Origin: Acidobacteriota bacterium
GTDB lineage: Bacteria; Acidobacteriota; Blastocatellia; Chloracidobacteriales; JADJPF01
Length of the DNA: 64,000 nucleotides
Assembly (NCBI GenBank): GCA_016213785.1
Contig: JACQZQ010000103.1
Span: 1-64,000 of the forward strand
Direction: 5' to 3'
The position numbers and the translations under genes are program-made. How positions within the stretch are numbered: position 1 is the first letter of the stretch; each line of letters opens with the position of its first letter. Below the pieces are notes generated by a model. The model saw only the letters and a program-made list of their open reading frames with translations. It ran no database searches and was not told where the DNA came from. Of the stretch, positions 17,302 through 26,398 are shown in pieces.

Positions 17302-17364
17302 CAAACATACTATAAATTTACCTTAAATCCATTAATTTTCTAAGGAAATCTAATTACCACAAAA

Positions 17365-17847
17365 TTACCACAAAGTAGCTTGGCGACTACCTTCGTGTTT
17401 AAGTAACCATTCCTTACGCCAAAGCCCTCCAGCATAGCCTGTTAAAGAGCCATCACTACCAATTACTCTATGACAAGGAATTATTATAGCTAAAGGATTT
17501 TTACCATTTGCTCTTGCAGCAGCACGAATAACTTTTTTATCTCCTAACCTTTCAGCTAGGTGTAAATATGTTATTGTTTCACCAAAAGAAATTTTTAGTA
17601 ACTCTTGCCAAACTCTTTTTTCAAAATCTGTTCCTTTAGGATCAAGTTCTAAAGAAAAACTTTTGCGCTCTCCTCTAAAATATTCAGCTAATTGCTGAAA
17701 ACAGTCTTTTAAGAATGTATTATTTGTTTCTAAAGAAAATTCGCTTGGCTCTTGATTTAGAAAGTCTACTTTTGAAATACCTTTATCAGTCGCAATTATT
17801 TCAAGTAATCCAATTTCTGATTTATAATAAGTTTTTTCTGTAAGCAT
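17365..17847 (-). CDS. ogt: Methylated-DNA--protein-cysteine methyltransferase
   Basis: 160 residues, the normal length for the single-domain Ogt/Ada-C type. The active site I-I-P-C-H-R-V-I-G-S-D-G contains acceptor Cys125, followed by the family's G-Y-A-G-G and L-L-x-H-E-G. It removes alkyl groups from O6 of guanine in DNA onto its own cysteine and is used once. It is the last gene of a four-gene minus-strand run, 14 bases after the aminotransferase gene. No special link to those lipid genes is known, so this is probably operon convenience. Confidence 0.92.
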   Translation of the reverse strand: MLTEKTYYKSEIGLLEIIATDKGISKVDFLNQEPSEFSLETNNTFLKDCFQQLAEYFRGERKSFSLELDPKGTDFEKRVWQELLKISFGETITYLHLAERLGDKKVIRAAARANGKNPLAIIIPCHRVIGSDGSLTGYAGGLWRKEWLLKHEGSRQATLW

Positions 17848-17861
17848 AATTTCTTACTTTA

Positions 17862-19049
17862 TTAAAATATTTTACAAAGTTTTTCAATTCCAATAGCAAT
17901 ACGTTCTGGGGTTTCTTTAGAAAAAGCTAGGCGTAAGCTATTTGTTTTAGCGTCATTTACATAAAAAGGTGCTCCTGGGATAAAGGCTACACCTTGTTCT
18001 ACTGCGCTAGAAAGTAGTTCGGTAGTGTCTATTTGGCTAGCAAGTTCTACCCAAATAAAAAGCCCCCCTGTAGGGCGAGTCCAGCTAGTTCCTTTTGGTG
18101 CAAATTTTTCCAAAGCAGAAAGCATTGATTGACAGCGAATTTGGTAAAATTCTCGTAATTTAGAAATACGGCCTTCGATTAAATCTTGTCTAACACATTC
18201 AGCAACAATAGCTTGATCAAGCATACTTGAACAAAGGTCTGTAGCTTCTTTAATTAGCTCAACTTTACTAATAATTTCACTAGGTGCAACTATCCAGGCT
18301 GTTCTTAGGCCAGGAGTTAACACTTTAGAGAAACTGCCTAAATAAATTACTCGTCCTTCAGTATCAAAGCTTTTAATAGGTGGAGGTGGAGGTGTATTAA
18401 AATAGAGTTCTCCATAAGGATCATCTTCTAAAATTAATAGATCTAGTTCTGAGGCTAAGGCTAGTAAGGCTTTACGTTTTTCTAAAGATAAGGTAATGCC
18501 TGAAGGATTTTGAAAATTTGGGATAGTATAAATTAGTTTTACTTGACAACCTAAGTCCCGCATTTTAATAACTTTACTTCTAATTGCGTCTAAATCTATT
18601 CCATCCTCAGACATTGAAATACCTGTTAGAGTGCCCCCAGAGTTATTAAGAGCAAAAGTCCCTCCAATATAGCTAGGTAGTTCTGCTAAAACAACATCTC
18701 CAGGCTCAGCAAGCAAGCGAGCAAGAAGGTCTAAACCTTGCTGTGAGCCGCTAGTGAGCATAATTTCTTCTGTCTTAGTTTGAACACCCCGTTTTTGCAT
18801 TTGGTTAACAAGATATTCTATTAATTTTGGATTACCGCGAGTAAGCCCATATTGTAGGACTTCAGCGCCTTTTTCACGAACTAGACGACTAGAGATTTCT
18901 GCTATTTGCTCATAAGGGAAAGTTTCTGGGCTAGGAACACCTCCAGCAAAAGAAATTATCCCTGGGCGATTAATTAAAGCTGTAAGACGGCGGATTGGAT
19001 TAGGTTTTGCCCAATCTGCTACATTAGAAAAGAATTTTACGTACTCCAT
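17862..19049 (-). CDS. PLP-dependent aminotransferase, class I/II (2-aminoadipate/aromatic type)
   Basis: 395 residues. The fold-type I pattern is complete: I-S-F-A-G-G-V-P-S-P, T-S-G-S-Q-Q-G-L-D-L, Y-T-I-P-N-F-Q-N-P-S-G, L-E-D-D-P-Y and the PLP lysine in G-S-F-S-K-V-L-T-P-G-L-R at Lys242. This subgroup (LysN/ARO8-like, related to the MocR C-terminal domain) moves amino groups between amino acids and 2-oxoglutarate. The exact substrate, aminoadipate, branched-chain or aromatic, cannot be read from the sequence. It lies 24 bases after pssA on the same strand. A Pro run (P-P-P-P-P) near residue 220 is a common feature of the subgroup. Confidence 0.87.
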   Translation of the reverse strand: MEYVKFFSNVADWAKPNPIRRLTALINRPGIISFAGGVPSPETFPYEQIAEISSRLVREKGAEVLQYGLTRGNPKLIEYLVNQMQKRGVQTKTEEIMLTSGSQQGLDLLARLLAEPGDVVLAELPSYIGGTFALNNSGGTLTGISMSEDGIDLDAIRSKVIKMRDLGCQVKLIYTIPNFQNPSGITLSLEKRKALLALASELDLLILEDDPYGELYFNTPPPPPIKSFDTEGRVIYLGSFSKVLTPGLRTAWIVAPSEIISKVELIKEATDLCSSMLDQAIVAECVRQDLIEGRISKLREFYQIRCQSMLSALEKFAPKGTSWTRPTGGLFIWVELASQIDTTELLSSAVEQGVAFIPGAPFYVNDAKTNSLRLAFSKETPERIAIGIEKLCKIF

Positions 19050-19073
19050 TATTTCCCCTAAACCCTATATTTA

Positions 19074-20009
19074 CTATGGGTTAGATTGTTGATTTAGACT
19101 TACATCGGTTGAAACAGTCCCACTATTATCTTCAGAAGATGAACGTGTTAATAGACTTAAAATTTTAGCTACAGGGCCAAGGGATACATAACAAGTAGCC
19201 ATTATAAGTAAAACCACTTGTGACCATTGATAAATAGCCATTACCATTACTGAGGCCAAAAGCACAGCTTGATATTTACTCATTCCTGGTTTTCCAGAAG
19301 TATTCTTAAAATTACTATACCGAATAGTACTAACCATTAATAAACCTAGAACTGCGGTTAGCATCATTAATAATACGCTATAAAAACTAGAATCAAGATT
19401 AATCCCTAATATATCTATTTGGGTTTTACGCATAATAATAGGGATAGGTGTAAAATGAACAATTGCAGCAATTAAGCTAGCACCAGCTGGAATAGGCATT
19501 CCAACAAAATATTTTTTTACAGATTTATCTTGAACTGGCTTACGAGCAAGTACATTAAAGCGAGCTAGGCGTAATGCACCACAAACTAAAAACATAAAAG
19601 AAACAGCCCATCCAACCTTTTGTAAATCAACTATTGGACTATATCCCCAAGTATAAGCTAGAACTGCTGGGGCAATACCAAAACTAAGTACATCTGCTAG
19701 AGAATCTAATTCAACTCCAAATTCGCTAGTAGTATTTGTCATTCTAGCAATACGTCCATCTAAAAAATCAAATAGCACAGAAAATCCAATACAAATTGCA
19801 GCTATATCAAAATGGTGAACTGCGGCTTGAGCATAGGCTAAATCATTTCCAAGTGAAGAGCTTAGAGCAACTTTTTGAAAACCTTTTAAGGCTTCTAACA
19901 CTGAATAGAAACCACAAAAAATATTTGCAGTAGTAAGTAAACTAGGAACTATGTAAACACCTTTACGTAAGTCAGGTCTACGTCTATAAAACTTTTCGTT
20001 AGTATCCAT
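19074..20009 (-). CDS. pssA: CDP-diacylglycerol--serine O-phosphatidyltransferase
   Basis: 311 residues with about eight membrane helices. The CDP-alcohol phosphotransferase motif is complete: Asp84-Gly85, Ala88-Arg89, Gly98, Asp102 and Asp106. It joins CDP-diacylglycerol and serine to give phosphatidylserine in the inner membrane. Its ATG overlaps the stop of psd by one base (TAATG), so translation is coupled, and the two enzymes catalyse successive steps to phosphatidylethanolamine. The C-terminal tail is Ser/Asn-rich and probably disordered. The overlap makes the start certain. Confidence 0.93.
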   Translation of the reverse strand: MDTNEKFYRRRPDLRKGVYIVPSLLTTANIFCGFYSVLEALKGFQKVALSSSLGNDLAYAQAAVHHFDIAAICIGFSVLFDFLDGRIARMTNTTSEFGVELDSLADVLSFGIAPAVLAYTWGYSPIVDLQKVGWAVSFMFLVCGALRLARFNVLARKPVQDKSVKKYFVGMPIPAGASLIAAIVHFTPIPIIMRKTQIDILGINLDSSFYSVLLMMLTAVLGLLMVSTIRYSNFKNTSGKPGMSKYQAVLLASVMVMAIYQWSQVVLLIMATCYVSLGPVAKILSLLTRSSSEDNSGTVSTDVSLNQQSNP

Positions 20010-20623
20010 TAGTTTTTCCTTCCGATAATAGTAACGCCACCTTCTAAACGATCTCCAACCTTGACCAAGACCTTATATTCTGTAGGCAAAATCAAATCCG
20101 TTCTAGAACTAAACTTAATTAATCCTAATCGTTCACCTAAAGCAACTGTTTCACCAGCTTTTTTCCAGAGTACACAACGCCGGGCAATAATACCAGCTAT
20201 TTGCTTCATAATAATTTTGACTGAACCATTCTCAATTGTGATTACATTTTGTTCATTAATTAATGAAGCATCTTCACGAGTAGCAGGAACAAAACGACCC
20301 TTTACATAGTTAACTTCACTAATACGACCTGCTATAGGAGAACGGTTAATATGAACATCTAGGGGTGAAAGAAAAATACTAATTAAACTAGGTGAGTCTA
20401 CTTGATCAGGATTAACTTTAGTTACTTTAGTAACCTTTCCATCAGCAGGAGCAACAACAATATCACTGCCATCAGGAATAGTACGGTCAGGATCTCGGAA
20501 AAAGTAAATTACAAAAATTAAAAGTAAAAAAAATACCAAAGAAAATAAGTAAAAAGGGGAAAGTGCTATCATAATAGCAACTATTGAGAGAAAAACTATA
20601 TAAGGGTATGCTTCGCTTGCCAT
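20009..20623 (-). CDS. psd: Phosphatidylserine decarboxylase, short form, with unusual cleavage site
   Basis: 204 residues, the short single-domain type, with two N-terminal membrane helices. Recognisable blocks are V-A-P-A-D-G-K-V, L-S-P-L-D-V-H-I-N-R-S-P and G-E-R-L-G-L-I-K-F-S-S-R-T-D. The enzyme makes its own pyruvoyl group by cutting before a serine. In the family this site is Gly-Ser; here residues 172-173 read Ser-Ser, and the DNA (AGT TCT) is unambiguous. The pyruvoyl serine itself (Ser173) is kept, so activity is possible but should be treated as open. Paired with pssA by a one-base overlap. Confidence 0.9.
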   Translation of the reverse strand: MASEAYPYIVFLSIVAIMIALSPFYLFSLVFFLLLIFVIYFFRDPDRTIPDGSDIVVAPADGKVTKVTKVNPDQVDSPSLISIFLSPLDVHINRSPIAGRISEVNYVKGRFVPATREDASLINEQNVITIENGSVKIIMKQIAGIIARRCVLWKKAGETVALGERLGLIKFSSRTDLILPTEYKVLVKVGDRLEGGVTIIGRKN

Positions 20624-20658
20624 ATCTTTTTATCTTAAAAACATCAAACTACAAGTTA

Positions 20659-20695
20659 AAAACGGGAACAATTCGACTAGAACAGTTCCCGTTTT
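20659..20695 (-). terminator. Intrinsic terminator after the YdcH-like gene
   Basis: AAAACGGGAAC pairs perfectly with GTTCCCGTTTT across a 15-base loop; on the minus strand the stem ends in a T-run. It separates the small gene at 20757-20996 from the psd operon. Confidence 0.82.
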
Positions 20696-20756
20696 CAGCC
20701 TAATTTGTTCAAATAACTAGTCTTAAGTCCTATCACTTTTTTCTATCTTAAGAAAA

Positions 20757-20996
20757 TTAGTGACTAGCAGCTTTACGTTTATAACTTTGTAGGATGGACT
20801 CCATTTTATCTTTAAGCAAGAGTTTTTTCTTTTTTAACTGAGCTAGTTCTAAGCGCTCATCATCATTTGGATAAGGCAATGCAATTAATTCATCTAAACG
20901 TGTTTCGTAACTTTTATGTTCTTGGGCTAATTGTCTAAACTCTTGATTATTAGCCATTAGTTCTATTTTTAGTAAATCACCAGTAGATGCACTCAT
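20757..20996 (-). CDS. YdcH/DUF465-family small protein
   Basis: 79 residues of almost pure helix. F-R-Q-L-A-Q-E-H, Y-E-T-R-L-D-E-L, P-Y-P-N-D-D-E-R-L-E and L-K-K-K-K-L-L-L-K-D-K-M match the DUF465 pattern of a two-helix hairpin. The function of the family is not established. ATG at 20996 is preceded by AAGGAGGATATTGCC, an excellent ribosome site. It is followed by its own terminator, so it is a single-gene unit. Confidence 0.82.
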   Translation of the reverse strand: MSASTGDLLKIELMANNQEFRQLAQEHKSYETRLDELIALPYPNDDERLELAQLKKKKLLLKDKMESILQSYKRKAASH

Positions 20997-21247
20997 AAGG
21001 CAATATCCTCCTTAGTAATATAAGTCCTACAAATTATTTTTGATTTATCATTAAATCAGCTAGTTTTTTACATAGTATTACAAAGACCACATCAAAGCAA
21101 GTATATGGTTTAGTTTTGAAAACCCTATATTAATCTTTTCTTAACACTATTTTTTGTAATAAAGAGGTTTATGGGAAAAATCTTAACACATAATTTATCT
21201 CCAAAAACTACCATATTTAACCGAATATTAATTATTTTATATTATGT

Positions 21248-22291
21248 TTATTTACTAGTTTCTAAAACTATATTATATAAACCATCAACTACCATAGCCA
21301 TTCTTCTATAATCTAGTTTTTCAGCAGTATCTCGCTTTGTGTGATAGTTTTTATTACGATAAAAGGCTGTATCACTTACCATTAGAGCATTATAGCCTAA
21401 ATTCCAATAATTTAAGTGATCAGAAAAATCAATTCCAGGAATACTTCTAGGGGCATTTATTGAATAAACAGGTAGGCTGGTAACTTTTTGCATTGCTTTT
21501 TTCGCTTTGCGAAGAGTTAAACCGTTTTCTAAATTTCCAACTAAAATAATAAAATTTCCTGTAGTAGGATAAATTAAATTAAGCAAAGATAATGGAAATT
21601 CTTGGCTATTAGGCAAATCTGAAAAATACCCAACCATTTCAACAGAAATCATTAAACGTACTTTTATATCTTTCTCTTTTAAGGATTTAGCATGTATTGC
21701 GCTACCCATAAATTCAGTATCAAAAAAAGGAGGTTCTTCTAAAGTAAAAGCTACTAGTTCAACTTTCATTGGAAGTTTAGCTTTACCTAGTAAATAAGCC
21801 AGTTCAATAATTGCGGCAACACCGCTAGCATTATCATCTGCTCCTGGAAGTTCACCAGCAGCATCATAATGAGCGCCTATAATTATTCTTTCATCTGATT
21901 CTGGGCCAAACTCAGCTATTATATTTTTATAAGTTTTATCCACTATATTTTTATACATTTTATCGTCTATTTTATAAGGCTGCTCTAAAACATTGCCATT
22001 AGCTTTCTTAAACTCTTCTTTAATATAGCTAGCAACTTTATTTAAGTTTTCTATATTTGGGGCATTTCTTGGAAAAAAAGTCTCAGATAAAGTCTGAACA
22101 TGTACTCTTAGGCGTTCTGCATCAGTTAGTTGCACATTACTAGAAGTTAGAGGAAGAACTGGTTGGCTTACCCAAAACCAAATAATCAAGTTTAAGAACA
22201 TAACTAAAACACACATAGTTAAAAAAGTCATTTTTAACCTCTTACGACGATTTGTTTCTTCTACTTGTGAAGATCTAGAAAAAATACTCAT
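21248..22291 (-). CDS. Membrane-anchored M28-family zinc peptidase
   Basis: 347 residues from the preferred ATG at 22291, which has AGGGA eight bases upstream; an in-frame ATG at 22327 lacks a ribosome site. One N-terminal membrane helix (L-T-M-C-V-L-V-M-F-L-N-L-I-I-W-F) anchors an outward-facing catalytic domain. Metal and catalytic positions are visible: I-G-A-H-Y-D-A, G-A-D-D-N-A-S-G, T-L-E-E-P-P-F-F and late Y-H-T-K-R-D-T. The family comprises aminopeptidases and glutaminyl cyclase-like enzymes. The substrate here is unknown. It is preceded by a divergent kinase gene and is not part of an obvious operon. Confidence 0.85.
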   Translation of the reverse strand: MSIFSRSSQVEETNRRKRLKMTFLTMCVLVMFLNLIIWFWVSQPVLPLTSSNVQLTDAERLRVHVQTLSETFFPRNAPNIENLNKVASYIKEEFKKANGNVLEQPYKIDDKMYKNIVDKTYKNIIAEFGPESDERIIIGAHYDAAGELPGADDNASGVAAIIELAYLLGKAKLPMKVELVAFTLEEPPFFDTEFMGSAIHAKSLKEKDIKVRLMISVEMVGYFSDLPNSQEFPLSLLNLIYPTTGNFIILVGNLENGLTLRKAKKAMQKVTSLPVYSINAPRSIPGIDFSDHLNYWNLGYNALMVSDTAFYRNKNYHTKRDTAEKLDYRRMAMVVDGLYNIVLETSK

Positions 22292-22464
22292 AAATTTATC
22301 CCTAAGATATTTTAAGTTTTGACACATAAAAGAGAAATTTTGTTCCTTAATTTATTAATTATCCAGTTTTGTTTGTGTGTTATATTTAACAGCATAAAAG
22401 TTATTTCCTACTTTAAAATATTTAAGTCTATAGTTTACTTTTTACTAGGAGAAATACTAGGCTA

Positions 22465-25400
22465 ATGCGACAACTACAACAAGAGTTTTTAGGGACAGAA
22501 AGATTTTTAGTAAAAAGACTTTTAGGAACTGGCACTTTTGGAGTAGTTTATGAAGTTTATGATAAAGAAAATAATAGCCTTATTGCTCTAAAAAAGCTAC
22601 GTAATTCTATTTATGAGCAAAATTCAGAAGCGCTTTATCGTTTTAAGCAAGAATTTCGTGCTCTAACAGACGTTATCCACCCTAATTTAGCTACCTTGTA
22701 TGAGTTGATTTTTGATAATAATAGTTGGTTTTTTACTATGGAGTTAGTAGAAGGAGTTAACTTTATTGACTATGTTTATAAAGAGGAAAAACTCCGTGTT
22801 ATTTTAACAAACGCCTTAGCCGCCATCAAAGACACATCTAAAGACGCTCTTACAGCAACCATAGTACCTATAGAACCTGTAGTAGATGATAACACTATTT
22901 TTGTTAATGCCCCAACTTCAGGAGCATCTAATCAGACTGAAATAATACCAAATGTTTTATATAGCAAATCTACGCTTGAAGTTCAAACGCTAACAAGACT
23001 AAGAGCAGCTTTACGTCAGTTGGCAGAAGGAATACATGCACTACATAAAGCAGGAAAATTGCATAGAGACTTAAAACCATCTAATGTGCTTGTAACCTCT
23101 ACAGGTAGAGTAGTTATCCTAGACTTTGGTTTAGTAATAGAACAATCCTTAGAAAATTTAGAAGTTGATTTAGTTGGTACTCCTACACATATGTCACCCG
23201 AGCAAGCAGCAGGTCATACAATAACACCTGCAAGCGATTGGTATAGTTTTGGGGTAATACTCTACCAAGCCTTAACAGGAAAACTTCCCTTCTCTGGTAA
23301 AATCTTTGAAGTATTAAGTAAAAAACAAGTCCTAGATCCTGTTGCACCCAGTCAATTAGCCGATGATGTGCCTTCAGATCTATCTGAACTTTGTATGGCG
23401 CTTTTAAGAAGAGAGCCTTCCACACGCCCTACTGGTCAAGAAATCTTGCTTTGGCTAGAAAGTGAGGCTGATTTAACATCTCCTACATATAATGCTACTA
23501 GTAATCCTACTTTTGTTGGAAGAGAAAATTTACTAATAGCTTTAGAGCAGGCTTTTTTAAGTACTAAGACCAATGTAACTAATATTGCTTATATTTCTGG
23601 AATTTCAGGAATAGGGAAAACCGCATTAGTTAAATATTTTCTATCAAAAATACGCAACCAAGATTCTAATATATTAATTCTATCTGGACGTTGTTATGAA
23701 CAAGAATCAATGCCATATAAAGCTTTTGATAGCCTTATAGATTCATTAGCCCAATACTTAAAACATTTACCTGAATTTCAATTAATGAATTTACTTCCTT
23801 CAGGTTTTCCAGCCTTAACACGTCTTTTCCCTGTTTTAAAATCTGTAGAGTTTCAAAATAAATTTGCAAAAAGCTTAGATATTCCTGACACTCAAGAACT
23901 TCGCCGCCGTGCTTTTGCTGCACTGCGCGAGTTACTAGTAAAACTTGCTAAAAAAAAATCTATAGTCATATTTATTGATGATGTCCAATGGGGTGATAAA
24001 GATAGCGCGTGGCTACTTAAAGAAATTTTCTTAGAACCTAACCCACCAAAAATATTATTGATTACTAGTTATCGTAGCGAAGAAAGAGAAAAATCTTTAT
24101 TTTTACAAGCATTACTTGAACTTCAATCAGAACCCTCTATAAATGCGTGGCAAATAGAAGTAAATAAATTATCAGACGAAGAATCCAGACAATTAGTATT
24201 AAGCCTATTAGGAGAGCATCAAGACTTACTTTCACCTTTTGTAGATGTAATAGCAGAAGAAGCAATAGGAATACCGTTTTTTATAGCTGAGCTAGTCCAA
24301 CATTTACCAATAAATAGCGCTAATAAGATTACAACAAAGACAGGTAATTTACTTTCTTCAGGAAGAATAGGTTTAAATCTTGTTGGTAATAGTCAAAACA
24401 CTCTAAAATCTTTAGACCAAACTATTTATGAGCGTGTTTTACAACTGCCTATTGCAGCTAGAAAACTTTTAGAAGTTATTGCAGTAGCAGGTCGGCCTAT
24501 TCTGCGCCAAATAGCTAAACGTGCTGCAAGTCTTCAACAAGAAGAGCTTTTAGCAATTACAACACTTCGGGCACAGCATTTAATTAGATTTTTAGAAAAT
24601 CCTTCACAAAACGATGAAGTTGAAACCTACCATGACCGGATTAGAGAAGCCATTATCCATAACTTAAGTAAAGAAACTCAACAAAATTACCATAGTAGGC
24701 TAGCAATAGAGCTAGAAACAATTCCTGAAATAGACCCTGAAATTTTGGTTGTACATTTTCTTCAAGCTGGTAATCAGGAAAAAACGGCTAAATATGCTTT
24801 TGACGCAGGAGAAAAAGCTAATCAGACCCTAGCCTTTGATCGTGCATCACATTTCTACCAGATTTGCTTAAATCTAAATTCTGAAAATATGACAGCATTA
24901 GAGCTTAAGACTCTGCACTTAAAACTGGCTGAAGTATTAGCTAGTGCTGGTCGTAGTGCTGAAGCAGCCTATATGTTTTTAGCTGCTTCAGAAAATTCTA
25001 GCTCTGAAGAATGGTTAGATTTACAACGTCGTGCTGGTGAACAATACTTAGTCGCAGGATTAATCAACGACGGTTTATCTATTTTCTTTACTATTCTTCA
25101 TGCTCTAGGAATGATACTACCTGAAACACCTAAAGAAGCATTAGAAGCAGTGATAGTTTTACGTAAACAAATAGAATGTAAAGGGTTAGTATTTAACGAG
25201 AGAAATCTATCAGAACTCTCTACAAATGAGCGATTACAAATAGACACTTGCTGGTCAATAGTAATAGGACTTACATTTATTGACACTATCAAGGCAGCAG
25301 CATTTCAAGCAGGCCATTTATTACTTGCACTTGAAGCAGGCGAGGCTTATAGACTTTATCGTGCAGTTACAATAGAAATGGCTTATCGTGCAACAGCAGG

Positions 25401-26388
25401 CACTTCTAGCCAAAATATAGTTAAAGAGTTTTGTGATTTTTCTGAAAAACTACTAGAAAAAGTGCCTTCTGCTAACCGTCCTCATGCTAGAGGACTCTAT
25501 AAATTAATATTAAGTGCTGTTGCTTATTTTTATGGTGAATGGAAAAAAATTCCTCCAATAACTTCTGAAGCAGATAAGATTTTACGTGAAGAATGCACAA
25601 ATGTGCCTTGGGAAATAGACTCATCTAACCTTTATCTATTTCGTGCTCTATACTTTATGGGAGAAATTAAAGCTATCTCTAACCACTTGCCAATAATTCT
25701 TAAAGAAGTTCAAGAGCGTGGTAATCTTTGGGTAGCAGCATTACTTCACTCTAGGTTTTATATTATTCATTTAGCAGAAGATAAGCCTGAAAATGCAAAA
25801 GAGCAACTAGCTGAGTCTATTAAAGCTTGGTCAAATCAAAGTTTTTATATGCAACATTACTGGAATTTATTTGGTAACGTAGAGGTTTTACTATATTCTC
25901 AAGAAGGAGAAAAAGCTTGGCAATTAATCAATAATTCTTGGGCAAAATTAAAAGAGTCTATGTTACTACGCGTACAAGTCTTTTTGCTTGAATCTCTTTA
26001 TTTACACGCTCGTAGTGCTTTAGCTATTTCCTTAAAACTAGAAAATAATAAGACTAAAAACTATCTAAAAATTGCTCAAGAAAATGCTGAAAAAATTAAA
26101 GAACAAAATGCTGCTTGGGCATTACCTTTAGCCTTGCTTATAGAAGCATCTATTTTTATGATAGAACTAGACTATCCTAAGGCTATTTCCTTACTTGTAA
26201 AAGCTGAAGAAAATTTAATAGCCGTAGATATGTATCTCTATGCTTATAGTGCTCGATATCGTCGAGGTCAATTAATTGGGTTAGAAGAAGGAGAAACGCT
26301 GCAAAAAGAAGCCTTTAATTGGATGAGCGAACAAAATATAAAAAATCCTTCTCGTATTGTAGATATGTTAATTCCTGGAAACTTCTAA
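22465..26388 (+). CDS. Ser/Thr kinase fused to AAA/STAND-type ATPase and helical-repeat tail
   Basis: 1307 residues, apparently cytoplasmic. The kinase domain has GTGTFG at 21-26, K43-K44, HRDLKPSN from 200, DFG at 220-222 and the loop G-T-P-T-H-M-S-P-E. Between the hinge and the catalytic loop lies an insertion of about 65 residues (about 108-172). A second module begins F-V-G-R-E-N, with Walker A G-I-S-G-I-G-K-T and Walker B I-V-I-F-I-D-D-V-Q-W-G-D. The last 550 residues are TPR-like helical repeats. This layout resembles PknK-like and other kinase/STAND regulators that sense and relay signals through ATP-driven assembly. No DNA-binding domain is visible at the C-terminus. The ligand and targets are unknown. 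Confidence 0.88.
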   Translation: MRQLQQEFLGTERFLVKRLLGTGTFGVVYEVYDKENNSLIALKKLRNSIYEQNSEALYRFKQEFRALTDVIHPNLATLYELIFDNNSWFFTMELVEGVNFIDYVYKEEKLRVILTNALAAIKDTSKDALTATIVPIEPVVDDNTIFVNAPTSGASNQTEIIPNVLYSKSTLEVQTLTRLRAALRQLAEGIHALHKAGKLHRDLKPSNVLVTSTGRVVILDFGLVIEQSLENLEVDLVGTPTHMSPEQAAGHTITPASDWYSFGVILYQALTGKLPFSGKIFEVLSKKQVLDPVAPSQLADDVPSDLSELCMALLRREPSTRPTGQEILLWLESEADLTSPTYNATSNPTFVGRENLLIALEQAFLSTKTNVTNIAYISGISGIGKTALVKYFLSKIRNQDSNILILSGRCYEQESMPYKAFDSLIDSLAQYLKHLPEFQLMNLLPSGFPALTRLFPVLKSVEFQNKFAKSLDIPDTQELRRRAFAALRELLVKLAKKKSIVIFIDDVQWGDKDSAWLLKEIFLEPNPPKILLITSYRSEEREKSLFLQALLELQSEPSINAWQIEVNKLSDEESRQLVLSLLGEHQDLLSPFVDVIAEEAIGIPFFIAELVQHLPINSANKITTKTGNLLSSGRIGLNLVGNSQNTLKSLDQTIYERVLQLPIAARKLLEVIAVAGRPILRQIAKRAASLQQEELLAITTLRAQHLIRFLENPSQNDEVETYHDRIREAIIHNLSKETQQNYHSRLAIELETIPEIDPEILVVHFLQAGNQEKTAKYAFDAGEKANQTLAFDRASHFYQICLNLNSENMTALELKTLHLKLAEVLASAGRSAEAAYMFLAASENSSSEEWLDLQRRAGEQYLVAGLINDGLSIFFTILHALGMILPETPKEALEAVIVLRKQIECKGLVFNERNLSELSTNERLQIDTCWSIVIGLTFIDTIKAAAFQAGHLLLALEAGEAYRLYRAVTIEMAYRATAGTSSQNIVKEFCDFSEKLLEKVPSANRPHARGLYKLILSAVAYFYGEWKKIPPITSEADKILREECTNVPWEIDSSNLYLFRALYFMGEIKAISNHLPIILKEVQERGNLWVAALLHSRFYIIHLAEDKPENAKEQLAESIKAWSNQSFYMQHYWNLFGNVEVLLYSQEGEKAWQLINNSWAKLKESMLLRVQVFLLESLYLHARSALAISLKLENNKTKNYLKIAQENAEKIKEQNAAWALPLALLIEASIFMIELDYPKAISLLVKAEENLIAVDMYLYAYSARYRRGQLIGLEEGETLQKEAFNWMSEQNIKNPSRIVDMLIPGNF

Positions 26389-26398
26389 GTTTTCTACT

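Noticed and set aside
22292-22327. Upstream ATG for the M28 peptidase
   Set aside because: No ribosome site, whereas the ATG at 22291 has AGGGA at a good distance.
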